Translations under genes and position numbers: made by a program
Source: Flavilitoribacter nigricans DSM 23189 = NBRC 102662
GTDB taxonomy: Bacteria > Bacteroidota > Bacteroidia > Chitinophagales > Saprospiraceae
Direction: 5' to 3'
DNA: 64,000 nt
NCBI RefSeq assembly: GCF_002646595.1
Contig: NZ_PDUD01000026.1
Coordinates: 169,004-233,003 of the forward strand
Shown: one piece after another, positions 1-7,983 of the stretch
Numbering within the stretch: position 1 is the stretch's first letter
Layout of the letters: each line of letters begins with the position of its first letter
Notes under the pieces: model-generated
What the model was told of the DNA's origin: nothing
Seen by the model: only the letters and a program-made list of their open reading frames with translations
Database searches by the model: none

Positions 1-1313
1 GCATGGGCCGACATCGTACCAATAGTAGCGCTATTTCCTCCGGCCGGGTTTTGCAAACTGAAGAGCAGCGTTTCATCTCCTTCCAGATCCTGATCATCGG
101 TAATGGTCAGATCCAGGGTTTGGGAAGCACTGCTGCCGGCGGGAAAAGTAATGGTCTGAGTCGTATAATTGTTCACATCAGCCGGATCACCAGTGGTCAA
201 CACCACCTCAACAGTAGTGGCCTGACTACCACTCGGGTTTTGAATTTCGAGTGTCATCGTGGTCGTTCCGGCCGTTTCATCTGCTGAAGACAACACAGGG
301 GAAAAAGTTACCACGGTATTGGGGCCGCCGTCTGCAACAAATACCCGGGCGAGCGCATTGCTCATTTTGGTCCAGCCACTTACATCATTGCGCAGCCGGG
401 TCTTTTCCTGTTCAATGTGGATAAACCGACCATTATTGCCGGTAGAAATTTCCAGACAGGGGTCAGCGGACGCATTGATCATCCGGCCCTGTACATTGGT
501 GGTGCCAGTGAGTCGGGTCCAATTGTCGAGATGCGCAATTTTAAAGGTCAGGACATTATCTTCTACAAAAAGTTCGTCCCTGATACGGGCGAGGAAATCA
601 AGCGGCAGTGGCTGAAGCGGCGTGCCGTTACTCAGGATAACGTACGGATCGGAACTTTCCTTACCAAAGCCATGCAGTTGAATGAAAATGGAATTGGGAA
701 TGGCGTCGAAAAGATTCTCCGTAGTAGTATGGAAGATCGTATTGGTATTATGCGGGTTGTCGGATATTCTGAAGGCTTCGCTGTTCCCGCACGCGCTGGT
801 AGTACCGCTGCAACTGGAAGCGGTAGAATCGTTACAGCGGTGGGTGCCGCTTAGGAAAAGTGCTCTGGCCCCGATCTCCCGGAATACATAAGCAGCTTGT
901 GATCCCGTATTAGTGTCGTATTTCGGATGGGGGCCCTGGATGATAAGTGTGGACCGATCCGGTGCCGGATTAAACACGTAAATGCCCCAATAATTGGAAG
1001 CAGAGGAAAGCTTTTCTACAATGTAATAAACCGAACCGGAGACGTTATCGGTGTATTCGACCAGGCGATAGCCTAGCCCGGCAAGGGTAGTGTGGGCCTG
1101 AGCGTACTGCGCGTTCATGACTTCGGTAATGGCGGTATTCCATGTATTGCTCTCCCCGATGGTCGGTTCGCTGAATTCATTGCCGCCCGATCCGGGGAAC
1201 GCACTGATCTTTCCATCGATATAGGCCAGAAAATCGCCCGAGGCCTGATCCTGCCCGAAACTAAGCGTGATGGACAGGAGACATAAAACGGTTAGGGTTG
1301 CTAGGGTTTTCAT
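1..1313 (-). CDS. Secreted Calx-beta domain protein (5' part, runs off the window)
   Basis: The frame is open from an ATG at 1313 to the window edge, about 437 codons with no stop, so the C-terminus is missing. A signal peptide (MKTLATLTVLCLLSITLSFG, then Q) opens the protein. Residues of about 20-290 form a domain I cannot name; it contains PHPKYDTNTG, GTHRCN, a Cys-rich stretch and IQLHGFG, and these spaced His/Asp residues could be metal ligands (inference). The following 110 or so residues are a Calx-beta repeat (ETAGTTTMTLEIQNPSGS ... DQDLEGDET), a Ca-binding beta-sandwich common in Bacteroidota surface proteins. More repeats or a type IX secretion sorting domain may follow outside the window. 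Partial gene, confident as coding; enzymatic role unknown. Confidence 0.85.
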   Translation of the reverse strand, partial: MKTLATLTVLCLLSITLSFGQDQASGDFLAYIDGKISAFPGSGGNEFSEPTIGESNTWNTAITEVMNAQYAQAHTTLAGLGYRLVEYTDNVSGSVYYIVEKLSSASNYWGIYVFNPAPDRSTLIIQGPHPKYDTNTGSQAAYVFREIGARALFLSGTHRCNDSTASSCSGTTSACGNSEAFRISDNPHNTNTIFHTTTENLFDAIPNSIFIQLHGFGKESSDPYVILSNGTPLQPLPLDFLARIRDELFVEDNVLTFKIAHLDNWTRLTGTTNVQGRMINASADPCLEISTGNNGRFIHIEQEKTRLRNDVSGWTKMSNALARVFVADGGPNTVVTFSPVLSSADETAGTTTMTLEIQNPSGSQATTVEVVLTTGDPADVNNYTTQTITFPAGSSASQTLDLTITDDQDLEGDETLLFSLQNPAGGNSATIGTMSAH

Positions 1314-1722
1314 AATATTTCATTTAGGGTTGGTGGTTATGTAAACTGAGTATTGGTTGTCTTATCCCTTAAGATCATTGTTCAGGGCATCTAAAAGGGC
1401 CTGACTTGATAAACTGGAACAATTTATCTATATATAAATAACTGGTGTTAATTTCAATAAATATTTGGTGTTTTGCAAATTGATGGGTTGACTATTTCTT
1501 TTTACGTGGGATGGGGGGATTTTGTTCCAGTTTGGATTATGTGCTGGGGTGGTGTTGATTGGGAGGGTCGTCTTAAAAAATAGGTCTATCGCATGTTTTA
1601 CTTTTCTGGCTAAAGTACATGAGGAATGAATACGTAAGATCCCGGCATTTTATGTGCATATAAGGTTTCACCTGCGACGGGTTATGCACTGATAGTAAAC
1701 GTAAATCCAGGGCTGAGTCAGT
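1314..1722. other. Intergenic, no gene seen
   Basis: AT-rich leader and spacer upstream of the Calx-beta gene. Both strands were read: no coding frame with recognisable content and no clear hairpin. It probably holds the promoter of the minus-strand gene. Confidence 0.5.
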
Positions 1723-1807
1723 AGTACCAACGAAAAAAGCCCTGATTACTGAAGATCAAGGCTTTTAGCAAAACGTATTATTTTATGCTGAGTGGTCCTA
1801 CTTGGTT
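1723..1807. repeat. 85-bp repeat copy 1 ending in an att-like 14-mer
   Basis: This stretch recurs at 5651-5734 with about six differences. Its inner part is a hairpin (AAAAGCCCTGATT / GATCAAGGCTTTT) that on the minus strand ends in a T-run, so it looks like a tRNA-type terminator. Its last 14 bases, 1792-1805 (GTGGTCCTACTTGG), differ by one base from the 14-mer at 5719-5732 and at the tRNA-Met 3' end (20111-20124). I read it as an old attachment-site copy marking the outer border of island A. Confidence 0.7.
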
Positions 1808-1894
1808 TGAGACGTGTTTTTATTGCCTTGATTTGATTGTTAGTTATTTATGGGTGGATTTGGAATTTGATCAAGATGGGATAAAGGGAAATAG

Positions 1895-2285
1895 TTAAAG
1901 CTTTTCAACTCTTATGCCCTCCACCTGTTCAAAATGTCGGTCTTTAGTAAGTAAAGTAAGACCATGCTCCTTGACAAGCGCAGCAATCCAAATGTCGTTT
2001 TCCGAAATTGGCCTCTCCTTGGCCGGAAGTTGATCTTTGATCTAACCGTAGATCCGTGCCGTTTTTTTTTGTGATATCCAAGATGATTACCGTTTCTTCA
2101 AGCTTCTCAATTTGTAATATCCGCTCCGGCGTACGATTGGCTTTGTGAGCACCATAAAAAAGTTCACCTATCACGATAACCGGAAGATGAACTATAGTTA
2201 TTTTTTTAGTTCTGGAAATAGCGTTCTGGTCTCCTCTGAAAATATTGATGATTGCATTGGAGTCCAGCAGGTAATTACCATTCAT
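1895..2285 (-). pseudogene. vapC-like PIN-domain toxin, broken
   Basis: The N-terminus MNGNYLLDSNAIINIFRGD is a typical PIN-domain start with the first catalytic Asp. At the poly-A tract near 2066-2074 the frame is lost. A second frame then resumes the family sequence (TARIYG, stop, IKDQLPAKERPISENDIWIAA, KEHGLTLLTKDRHF) up to a stop at 1895-1897, and the TAG inside it sits where a GAG would be expected. With one frameshift and one nonsense change the toxin should be inactive. The ATG overlaps the stop of the upstream vapB remnant (ATGAATGGTAA), the usual coupling of such pairs. The frameshift in a homopolymer could be a sequencing error, but the separate TAG could not be explained that way. 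Confidence 0.75.
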
Positions 2286-2436
2286 CCTCATCAATTTTTC
2301 TTGACTCTGCTATCGCGCTATCCTACACTTTAGCTTCTTCCTCGTCCATAACGCCGGCAAACTTCAGTTTTGTAGGCGTTACGCGAACATATCTTTTCCG
2401 AAACCATCCGTCGAAGAGACTCTGAAGTGTATAGAT
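2275..2436 (-). pseudogene. vapB-like antitoxin remnant
   Basis: The frame ending at 2275 reads FDGWFRKRYVRVTPTK then LKFAGVMDEEEAKV, an in-frame TAG, and DSAIAESRKIDEDEW before the stop. The C-terminal part resembles antitoxins paired with PIN toxins, and the TAG replaces what looks like a Trp codon. No start codon remains: a TGA at 2437-2439 closes the frame upstream. It lies directly before the broken vapC, so the whole toxin-antitoxin pair has decayed. The family assignment rests on the pairing and the C-terminal pattern only. Confidence 0.55.
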
Positions 2437-2549
2437 TCACAATGAATTCAGGTATTGCGCTCTGGCTTTAGTCAAACGGGAAATTCGTCTCAGGACAACG
2501 TAATGATATGATTCGTCTTTTTCAACAAGCTCCAAAGATTTGAACTTGT

Positions 2550-3704
2550 CTATTTCAATTTATTCCGATCAAACCGTTGCATCAAAGCCCTTGATTTACC
2601 GTAATTCTCCTTGATTCTATCCATCTTGTCTTTAAAAGTCGTTTGATCATTTCGAAATACTGCCAGCTCTTTTAGATCTCTCAGAGTAGCCGTAGCAAGA
2701 TCGTAAGACCTGCCAGTTTTAAGCTCCAGGTTTTCATAAACACTTTGCCAAAGAGCTATCTCTTCCCGAGCTACTTTTTCCATTTTACTGCGATGTGCCT
2801 CTGCCGCCCGCCTGGCTTCTTCCTGCTGCCGTTCCTTTTCCTTTATAGTGCTCAATCCCAGCAACTCTGAAATAGATAAAGTCTCAGTCATAGGTTGAGT
2901 TGGCGATTTATCCAAAGTTTCCAATTGCCGGCGAAGTTTGATATCCAGGTTAATTTCTCCGGCCGCCAACCGAACCAGGTAGTCTATACGATCTTTTTCC
3001 GGCAATTGAAGAATCAACTTTTTGAAGTTCTTTTCAAGTTGGCCGGTATCTGTACTTGCCTGTTGGGCTGCAGCAATAAGGTCAATATCAATCTCGAAAA
3101 AATCAACTAAGGTTTTTAGAGCCCCATTCATTTTTTTCAGATTGGGTGGAATGGGAGGAGCTGGTATCTCTAAATTATCTTCCTCATTTCCTTCCCACGG
3201 TTCCCATTGGGCTTTAAAGGCCGCAAGTTTTAGCCAGAAAAGGTACAAAGCCCGGTAATCTCCGGTAAGGATCCCCTCTCTTATTGCAACAAATTCACCT
3301 ACCCGATATGCCTCTTCATCGATCCATTCTCCTCCTTCTTCATCCGACCAATAAAAATCGAGCAAAAAGCAGTTGTGCCTTTCAATCAATGCCAAATGGG
3401 TCGTAAAAGAATCGTCGGCATTGATTAAGAATTTACTTATTGCGTCCTGATCCACTAGCTTCTTTGGAAAGCGCATCATAAGCCGTTTGGAACCCCAATT
3501 GGCCAGGTAAAGCATAATATCAAAGTACTCCTCAACAACCTTTTCTTCATCTTTTGGGAAATCACCATAAGCGTACGAAAAAGTAGCCGATGTAGAGGTA
3601 GGTTGAGTTCGACTCGACCAGGATCCTACTTCACACTGTTCTTCAGTCGTCAATGGCCGGTCAACTGCCTTAAATTGATAAAGTTGAAATTCACTCATAG
3701 CCAT
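2550..3704 (-). CDS. Conserved hypothetical protein, 384 aa
   Basis: An intact frame of 384 residues. The N-terminus (YQFKAVDRPLTTEEQ, then FSYAYGDFPKDEEKVVEEYFD and LYLANWGSKRLMMRFPKK) belongs to a widely spread uncharacterised bacterial family that I recognise only by these phrases; I know no function. Residues of about 285-340 are very rich in Glu, Arg and Lys and should form a long helix or coiled coil. No signal peptide or membrane segment, so it should be cytosolic. It is followed, 34 bases away from its start and on the same strand, by the pRiA4b-like gene transcribed towards it, so the two may be co-transcribed (pRiA4b gene first). Both lie in decaying island A, but this gene shows no lesion. 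Confidence 0.7.
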   Translation of the reverse strand: MAMSEFQLYQFKAVDRPLTTEEQCEVGSWSSRTQPTSTSATFSYAYGDFPKDEEKVVEEYFDIMLYLANWGSKRLMMRFPKKLVDQDAISKFLINADDSFTTHLALIERHNCFLLDFYWSDEEGGEWIDEEAYRVGEFVAIREGILTGDYRALYLFWLKLAAFKAQWEPWEGNEEDNLEIPAPPIPPNLKKMNGALKTLVDFFEIDIDLIAAAQQASTDTGQLEKNFKKLILQLPEKDRIDYLVRLAAGEINLDIKLRRQLETLDKSPTQPMTETLSISELLGLSTIKEKERQQEEARRAAEAHRSKMEKVAREEIALWQSVYENLELKTGRSYDLATATLRDLKELAVFRNDQTTFKDKMDRIKENYGKSRALMQRFDRNKLK

Positions 3705-3738
3705 TCCATATTTTCAGAATGAGATAGCTCATTTTTTA

Positions 3739-4341
3739 TTAAATCTGATGCCAGGGAGTCGATTTCGCCCTCGGATGTTTTTTATGCCAGGCCCCGAACA
3801 AGGCCAGTTCGGCATTTACTTCCTTGATTGGGAAAAATTCCGGGTTGTAATCTTCATAAGATTCCGGAGGTTCATCCCCCCAGAAAAAACGATCCGGATG
3901 ATTGGGATCCTTCAAAGCCTCCAACGCATACAAGTATCCTCCCATTCCTCCGCTATCTTCGATTGGGCAGCGGCCGTTCCCTTCCAGGCAGAAAGGGACC
4001 ACCAAATCTCCTTCTATAATCGATTCCAGTTCAATCAAATGCTGCCAGCCATCTCCAAAATCGTAAAGATAATCCATGCGATCACCCGGTTTTAAAGAAA
4101 AATCCCGCAGGCGTAATTTCGTTTCATCCTTTGGTTCCGGATAATCGTCGTTGAGATCCAGGACCATGCCCACCCGCCGGTCTCCAATCGTGAATTCGTG
4201 TAAATGATAATTGTCCCAGCCCATAGCCAACTGGACAACCTGATGGAAGCGGTCGAAACGGTAATCGTCGGTCACCTGAAAGCGGCGCCAGAGTGGAAAA
4301 CTGCATTCCGGAAGGCTTACATGAAATTGGAGAATAGGCAT
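3739..4341 (-). CDS. Plasmid pRiA4b ORF-3-like protein
   Basis: The sequence matches the pRiA4b ORF-3/TnpR-like family: LPECSFPLWRRFQV, HQVVQLAMGWDNYHLHEF, GDRMDYLYDFGDGWQHLIELE, and the C-terminal CPIEDSGGMGGYLYALEAL with FFPIKEVNAELALF. The family is common on plasmids and beside mobile genes and has no firm biochemical role. I start at the ATG of MPILQFHVSL (4341), where family similarity begins; the frame stays open to 4398 with 19 unlike residues (MLLSKICCKLYWIKENSKP). No signal peptide. The gene is intact and probably first in a two-gene unit with the 384-aa gene downstream. Confidence 0.85.
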   Translation of the reverse strand: MPILQFHVSLPECSFPLWRRFQVTDDYRFDRFHQVVQLAMGWDNYHLHEFTIGDRRVGMVLDLNDDYPEPKDETKLRLRDFSLKPGDRMDYLYDFGDGWQHLIELESIIEGDLVVPFCLEGNGRCPIEDSGGMGGYLYALEALKDPNHPDRFFWGDEPPESYEDYNPEFFPIKEVNAELALFGAWHKKHPRAKSTPWHQI

Positions 4342-4409
4342 CGGTTTGGAATTTTCTTTGATCCAGTACAATTTACAGCAGATCTTAGAAAGGAGCAATA
4401 CCCGCTTAA

Positions 4410-4625
4410 ACCAACTTTCTCAAAAAAGGGCAAATGGTTTACCTGGAAGGCACCCCTTCAGGCAGCATTTACCGGAATAGCGATGGGCAGCCGGCAGCGG
4501 ATTTTGCCTTGCGCATCACCAGTCTCCAGTTACTTGGCAGCAAACCGGAAACGACCGAACTATCAAATCCCAAAAGCGAACCGGCAGCCGCCAAAGTCAC
4601 TGCAGATCTGGAAGTACCGGATTGA
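4410..4625 (+). pseudogene. Single-stranded DNA-binding protein, 5'-truncated fragment
   Basis: The frame reads FLKKGQMVYLEGTPSGS, YRNSDGQPAADFALRITSLQLL and GSKPE, which is the second half of an OB-fold single-stranded DNA-binding protein (the KKGQ-V-EGTP strand, then the last strand and the linker). A TAA at 4407-4409 closes the frame upstream and no N-terminal half can be found, because that space is taken by the start of the pRiA4b-like gene on the other strand. It is a relic of the replication or transfer module of island A. It is not a copy of the SSB at 63.2-63.6 kb, whose sequence differs. Confidence 0.65.
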
Positions 4626-4746
4626 ATCAATTAGCAATCTTCTACCCTACCACCGATCGGGGGTCGGTGGCCCTGCTGCCGCCCCGTTCTGGAGAGTACT
4701 TAAAACCTCTGTTTATGCGCACCAATAAATTTTTCAGTGCAGGTTT

Positions 4747-4866
4747 ATGGTATTTGCTTTTTTGGCGAAGTGGTTTTATAGGTTTCGAGCGTGGATTGAA
4801 TCTTTGCAAGATTCGCTGGATGATTTGGCAAATAGGCAGGATGAGGGGTTTGATTCATCTGATTGA
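4747..4866 (+). CDS. Possible 39-aa small protein
   Basis: A short frame starting at ATG 4747: MVFAFLAKWFYRFRAWIES, then LQDSLDDLANRQDEGFDSSD, stop at 4864-4866. The hydrophobic, aromatic, basic N-terminus and acidic C-terminal tail look like a real small amphipathic or membrane-associated peptide rather than random translation. I see no homologue I can name and no strong ribosome-binding site. It follows the SSB fragment on the same strand, inside decaying island A, so it may itself be a remnant. Confidence 0.3.
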   Translation: MVFAFLAKWFYRFRAWIESLQDSLDDLANRQDEGFDSSD

Positions 4867-5277
4867 CTTTTTGAAAGGGTCCCACTTTTCCAGTCGCTGA
4901 AAAGTGGGCAAAAAGCTTGGCAAAATAAAGGCTCAACGCGAGGCTGGCTCCCGCTCCCCCCTATTTTGCCGGGCTCACCCGCCTAACCAGCAACCGGGTA
5001 CTTTAAATCATCATAATCGTAGAATGCTGCTGGCGTGGGTCCGCCTTGGAGAATTTGGCGTTAAAAAATGCTTTGGAATGGAGCGGCCGCACAAAAAACT
5101 GTTTGAGGCGTAGCGCAGCGAAGACGAGTTTTTTTTGTGCAGCGGAATGGAAAAGCATTTTAGCCAAAGGCTCCACAGCGGCGGCATTTTCTTTGGTTAC
5201 TTTCTTTTTTGCTGAAGAAAAAGAAAGTGACAAACACGATGGATAGTACTACACCATAATTCAAACAGGATAAAAAA
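4867..5277. other. Non-coding stretch with long imperfect inverted repeat
   Basis: No credible gene. Positions 5065-5074 (AAAATGCTTT) and 5151-5160 (AAAAGCATTT) are the outer arms, and CACAAAAAAC / GTTTTTTTTGTG the inner arms, of an imperfect hairpin spanning 5065-5161 around a GC-rich centre. Further on, 5190-5226 reads as FSLVTFFFAEEKES in one frame, a phrase I associate with spurious predicted proteins over repeated intergenic sequence in Bacteroidota; this is memory, not a search. The stretch may be a dispersed non-coding repeat. Confidence 0.4.
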
Positions 5278-5421
5278 ATGAAAATCACCAAAACCCATCC
5301 CGAGAATAAAGCCTTCTTCAACGAAAACGGCTCCAGCCTAGCCACCTACCGCCTCATCGGCTTCATCGGCCAACTTCTTTCCGGTCTTTCCTTAGCATAT
5401 GCCGTATACGCCCTGATCTAG
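5278..5421 (+). CDS. Possible 47-aa small membrane protein
   Basis: ATG at 5278 follows an A-rich leader (GGATAAAAAAATG); stop TAG at 5419-5421. The product begins MKITKTHPENKAFFNENG and ends with one hydrophobic helix, LIGFIGQLLSGLSLAYAVYA, so it would be a single-span membrane peptide. The codon pattern (many NNC codons) resembles the chromosome more than random sequence. No family recognised. It stands alone between the inverted-repeat stretch and an integrase fragment. Confidence 0.35.
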   Translation: MKITKTHPENKAFFNENGSSLATYRLIGFIGQLLSGLSLAYAVYALI

Positions 5422-5478
5422 GCACAGATCCTTAATCAGGGCATTGCCGGGAAGACAGCTCCCATACTGCTAGTAGAT

Positions 5479-5559
5479 CTAGTGGGAGACGTAGATCTTG
5501 ACATCACAGCGGCCGTCCTTATACGGCCGGTATTTCCAGAGGATTTTTTTGACTTTCAT
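5479..5559 (-). pseudogene. Tyrosine integrase N-terminal fragment
   Basis: ATG at 5559 opens MKVKKILWKYRPYKDGRCDV then KIYVSH and a stop. This has the shape of the arm-DNA-binding N-terminus of Bacteroidota tyrosine integrases, a short beta strand followed by a K-x-x-K-D-G turn and a K-I-Y-V strand. Nothing after it continues the protein, so it is a relic. Its position about 160 bases from the att-like 14-mer at 5719-5732 fits a former integrase of island A next to its attachment site. The assignment rests on 26 residues and is tentative. Confidence 0.4.
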
Positions 5560-5650
5560 AATTTGACGTGTTAGCAAAGACATGGTGAATAAAAACACGT
5601 CTGAAAAATATTAATAGGAACAAATACATTAAAGCTACTTCAAGCCCAAT

Positions 5651-5734
5651 AGCACCAACAAAAAAGCCCTGATCACTGAGGATCAAGGCTTTTAGCAAAA
5701 CGTATTATTTTATGCTGTGTGGTCCCACTTGGTT
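5651..5734. repeat. 85-bp repeat copy 2 with attL 14-mer at 5719-5732
   Basis: Near-identical to 1723-1807. It includes the terminator-like hairpin (AAAAGCCCTGATC / GATCAAGGCTTTT) and ends with GTGGTCCCACTTGG at 5719-5732. That 14-mer is identical to the 3' end of the tRNA-Met gene at 20111-20124 in the same orientation, and an intact integrase starts about 185 bases to the right. I read 5719-5732 as attL of island B and the hairpin as the original tRNA-Met terminator, now separated from its tRNA. Confidence 0.75.
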
Positions 5735-5916
5735 AGGCCGAATCAAAAGGTTTTCCTTCGTATTCCGCGTAAAACCTTGAAAATCTGCACTTTTTGAGAA
5801 TTTTTCAATTTCGGTAACTGCTAAAAAGGAAAAGACGGGAAGAGAAACGACAACGATCCCGACAACGCTGTCGATTTGAGTTGCGAAACCTAATTTCGTA
5901 ACACAAATCGTTTAAC

Positions 5917-7242
5917 ATGGCAAAGTTACCGAAACCGAAGTTCAATCTCAGACTTCCTAAAAGCAAAACAGAAACGTTGATTTCCCTGGTGTTCCGTTAC
6001 CAAGGGAAACGGCTGGTGTACTCCACTGGTTACTCTATCCACCCTAAAGATTGGGATTCTAAAATGCAAAGGCCGATCCAACAGGAAAGGCGATCTGACC
6101 TGTTCGCTATCAAGCGGCTATTAGATGACTTGGCCAAGTACTGTATCGATATCTTTATCGAATCGGAATATGGCTCGATCAGCCTAGATGGTTTTAAAGA
6201 ACAATTGGATATCAGGACTGGCAAGACGGCCGCTCAACAGGATGCAACAGAGCAAGCGCAAAAGCCCACCTTCCTGGAGTTTATTAAAACAGAACTGGAA
6301 GATATGAAAACCCAAGGCATGCGAAAAAGTAGCTGGAAGGGATTCAATCGTCATGCCAATATCCTGATCAGTTTTGCCGGGGAAGTCCATCCTTTTGATT
6401 ACGAAGATGTCGACTGGAACTTTCGATTGGAGTTGATCGACTGGCTAGGAAGTAGAAATGATGCGCTTGCCTACGGCAACAAAACGCTGAGCGTCTTACG
6501 GCAATTCCTGGAACGAGCACGAAGAAAGAAGCTACATTCCAATATCGACTATCAGGGATCAGGCTGGATGATACCGAAGAAGAAAGCAGTTGGTCAAAAA
6601 GTAACGCTGAATCCCGAAAAATTGCAACGGCTGGCCGACCTACGGCTTTTCAATTTTGCCGACAAAGTCCGTGATCTGTTTCTGATCGGTGCTGGAACAG
6701 GACAGCGATTTAGTGATTATTCTCGCTATACACCAGACAATTTCTATAAGACCATCAACGGCATTCCAATTCTATCCCTGATCTCTCAGAAGACAGATAC
6801 TCCCGCAAAGATCCCACTCAATATTTTTCCTTGGCTGATTCCTATTTTAGAAAAGCATGACTATACCTCGCCCAAAATGTCCATGCAGAAATTCAACTTG
6901 GTGATCAAAGACATTTGCAAGAAAGCCAAATTAGATGATAAGGTATTTATCGTCAAACAGTACATAGGCCGAAAAGCCAGAGTTGAAAAGACCTATGTGC
7001 CAAAATATGAGGAAGTTTCCTCCCACACCTGTCGGAGGTCTTTCGCTACCAATCTTTATAGGATGGGCTACCGTTTGGCACAATTGATGCCAATGACGGG
7101 CCATGCCACGGAATCTCACTTGCGTGAGTACATCGGTATCGATAGTGAACAGAATGCGGAGGAGATAGCCTTCAGCATTATGGAAAAGAGAAAGAATAGC
7201 AAGGACTCTGGCAGCGGAAACTTGAGGGTTGTGAATCACTGA
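5917..7242 (+). CDS. Tyrosine site-specific integrase
   Basis: A 441-aa phage-type integrase of the Bacteroidota kind. The N-terminal arm-binding region (FNLRLPKSKTETLISLVFRY ... GYSIHPKDWD) is followed by a SAM-like core-binding region (about 115-215) and the catalytic domain. Visible catalytic residues are Arg in GAGTGQRFSDYS, Lys in SQKTDTPAKIPL, H-x-x-R in SSHTCRRSFATNLY, His in MTGHA and the nucleophile Tyr in LREYIG. It reads away from attL at 5719-5732, about 185 bases upstream. It is the likely recombinase for insertion into tRNA-Met at 20.1 kb. All key residues are present, so the element may still be able to excise, although its excisionase-like gene is broken. Confidence 0.95.
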   Translation: MAKLPKPKFNLRLPKSKTETLISLVFRYQGKRLVYSTGYSIHPKDWDSKMQRPIQQERRSDLFAIKRLLDDLAKYCIDIFIESEYGSISLDGFKEQLDIRTGKTAAQQDATEQAQKPTFLEFIKTELEDMKTQGMRKSSWKGFNRHANILISFAGEVHPFDYEDVDWNFRLELIDWLGSRNDALAYGNKTLSVLRQFLERARRKKLHSNIDYQGSGWMIPKKKAVGQKVTLNPEKLQRLADLRLFNFADKVRDLFLIGAGTGQRFSDYSRYTPDNFYKTINGIPILSLISQKTDTPAKIPLNIFPWLIPILEKHDYTSPKMSMQKFNLVIKDICKKAKLDDKVFIVKQYIGRKARVEKTYVPKYEEVSSHTCRRSFATNLYRMGYRLAQLMPMTGHATESHLREYIGIDSEQNAEEIAFSIMEKRKNSKDSGSGNLRVVNH

Positions 7243-7291
7243 GATGTAAGTGCTATTGAAATAAAAAATTGACCATTCAAAAAATAATCCA

Positions 7292-7981
7292 ATGCAAAAT
7301 ATTCTGGTAAATGATGATTTCGGGAAGTCCATTCAGCGCTTGCGCAGCATACTTCCAAAACTAAGCTTCGGATTGCTGATTTCAACCTATGTAATATCGG
7401 CGGTCATCATGGGCATATTTCATGCCCAAAACGCACCAAATATCGGGTTTATGGTTGCTGCCTTCTTAGTGCCATTGGCCATACAAGTGGGCAGGGGAAC
7501 GTTGGTGTTCTTCTTCCAACTTAATCCTGCCAACATTCAAAGAAGGTTCTCATTTGGTTTCATTGCGGCTACTGCCTTACTCATACTGTCAATTGTCGAA
7601 GCTTGGCTGGTACTTTCACCATACGGTTTCACTTGGATCGTTTCCGTAAGCTCGCTCATGCTAATAGGGTGGGTGATCGAAATTATGATCCTCCGGGAAA
7701 CCATATTTGCAACTCAAATCGAACTATTCCGGAACCGGGATGGCTGGCAGGAAGTGAAAAGCTTCTACGTTGCCCGGAATGAATTACAGCAATTCGTTGA
7801 TGACCTTAAGAACGGTGAGGCTGCTTTGCTTCCTGCTGCTAACCTACCGGAAGAGCAGGAACTAACCTTGCCAGATCCTCCGCAGGAGGAAGATAAAACC
7901 CTACTTCTATTGGGTGAGCTTAAAACCCTTCTGGAGGGAAACGCGCTCAGCCCTTCGCTGAACGGGCAGGCGAAGGGCTAG
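7292..7981 (+). CDS. Four-span membrane protein, unknown
   Basis: A 229-aa protein with about four hydrophobic helices in residues 22-135 (LSFGLLISTYVISAVIMGIF; FMVAAFLVPLAIQVG; FGFIAATALLILSIVEAWLV; WIVSVSSLMLIGWVIEIMIL). A cytosolic tail of about 90 residues follows, rich in Leu, Glu and Pro. It has no signal peptide of the cleaved kind and no family I can name. It is followed 2 bases later by the 84-aa gene on the same strand, so the two should be co-transcribed and share a function within island B. Confidence 0.65.
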   Translation: MQNILVNDDFGKSIQRLRSILPKLSFGLLISTYVISAVIMGIFHAQNAPNIGFMVAAFLVPLAIQVGRGTLVFFFQLNPANIQRRFSFGFIAATALLILSIVEAWLVLSPYGFTWIVSVSSLMLIGWVIEIMILRETIFATQIELFRNRDGWQEVKSFYVARNELQQFVDDLKNGEAALLPAANLPEEQELTLPDPPQEEDKTLLLLGELKTLLEGNALSPSLNGQAKG

Positions 7982-7983
7982 AA

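Noticed and set aside
4410..4625. Complete ssb gene starting at ATG 4434
   Set aside because: The family similarity starts in the middle of the OB fold and an upstream stop closes the frame; it is a fragment.
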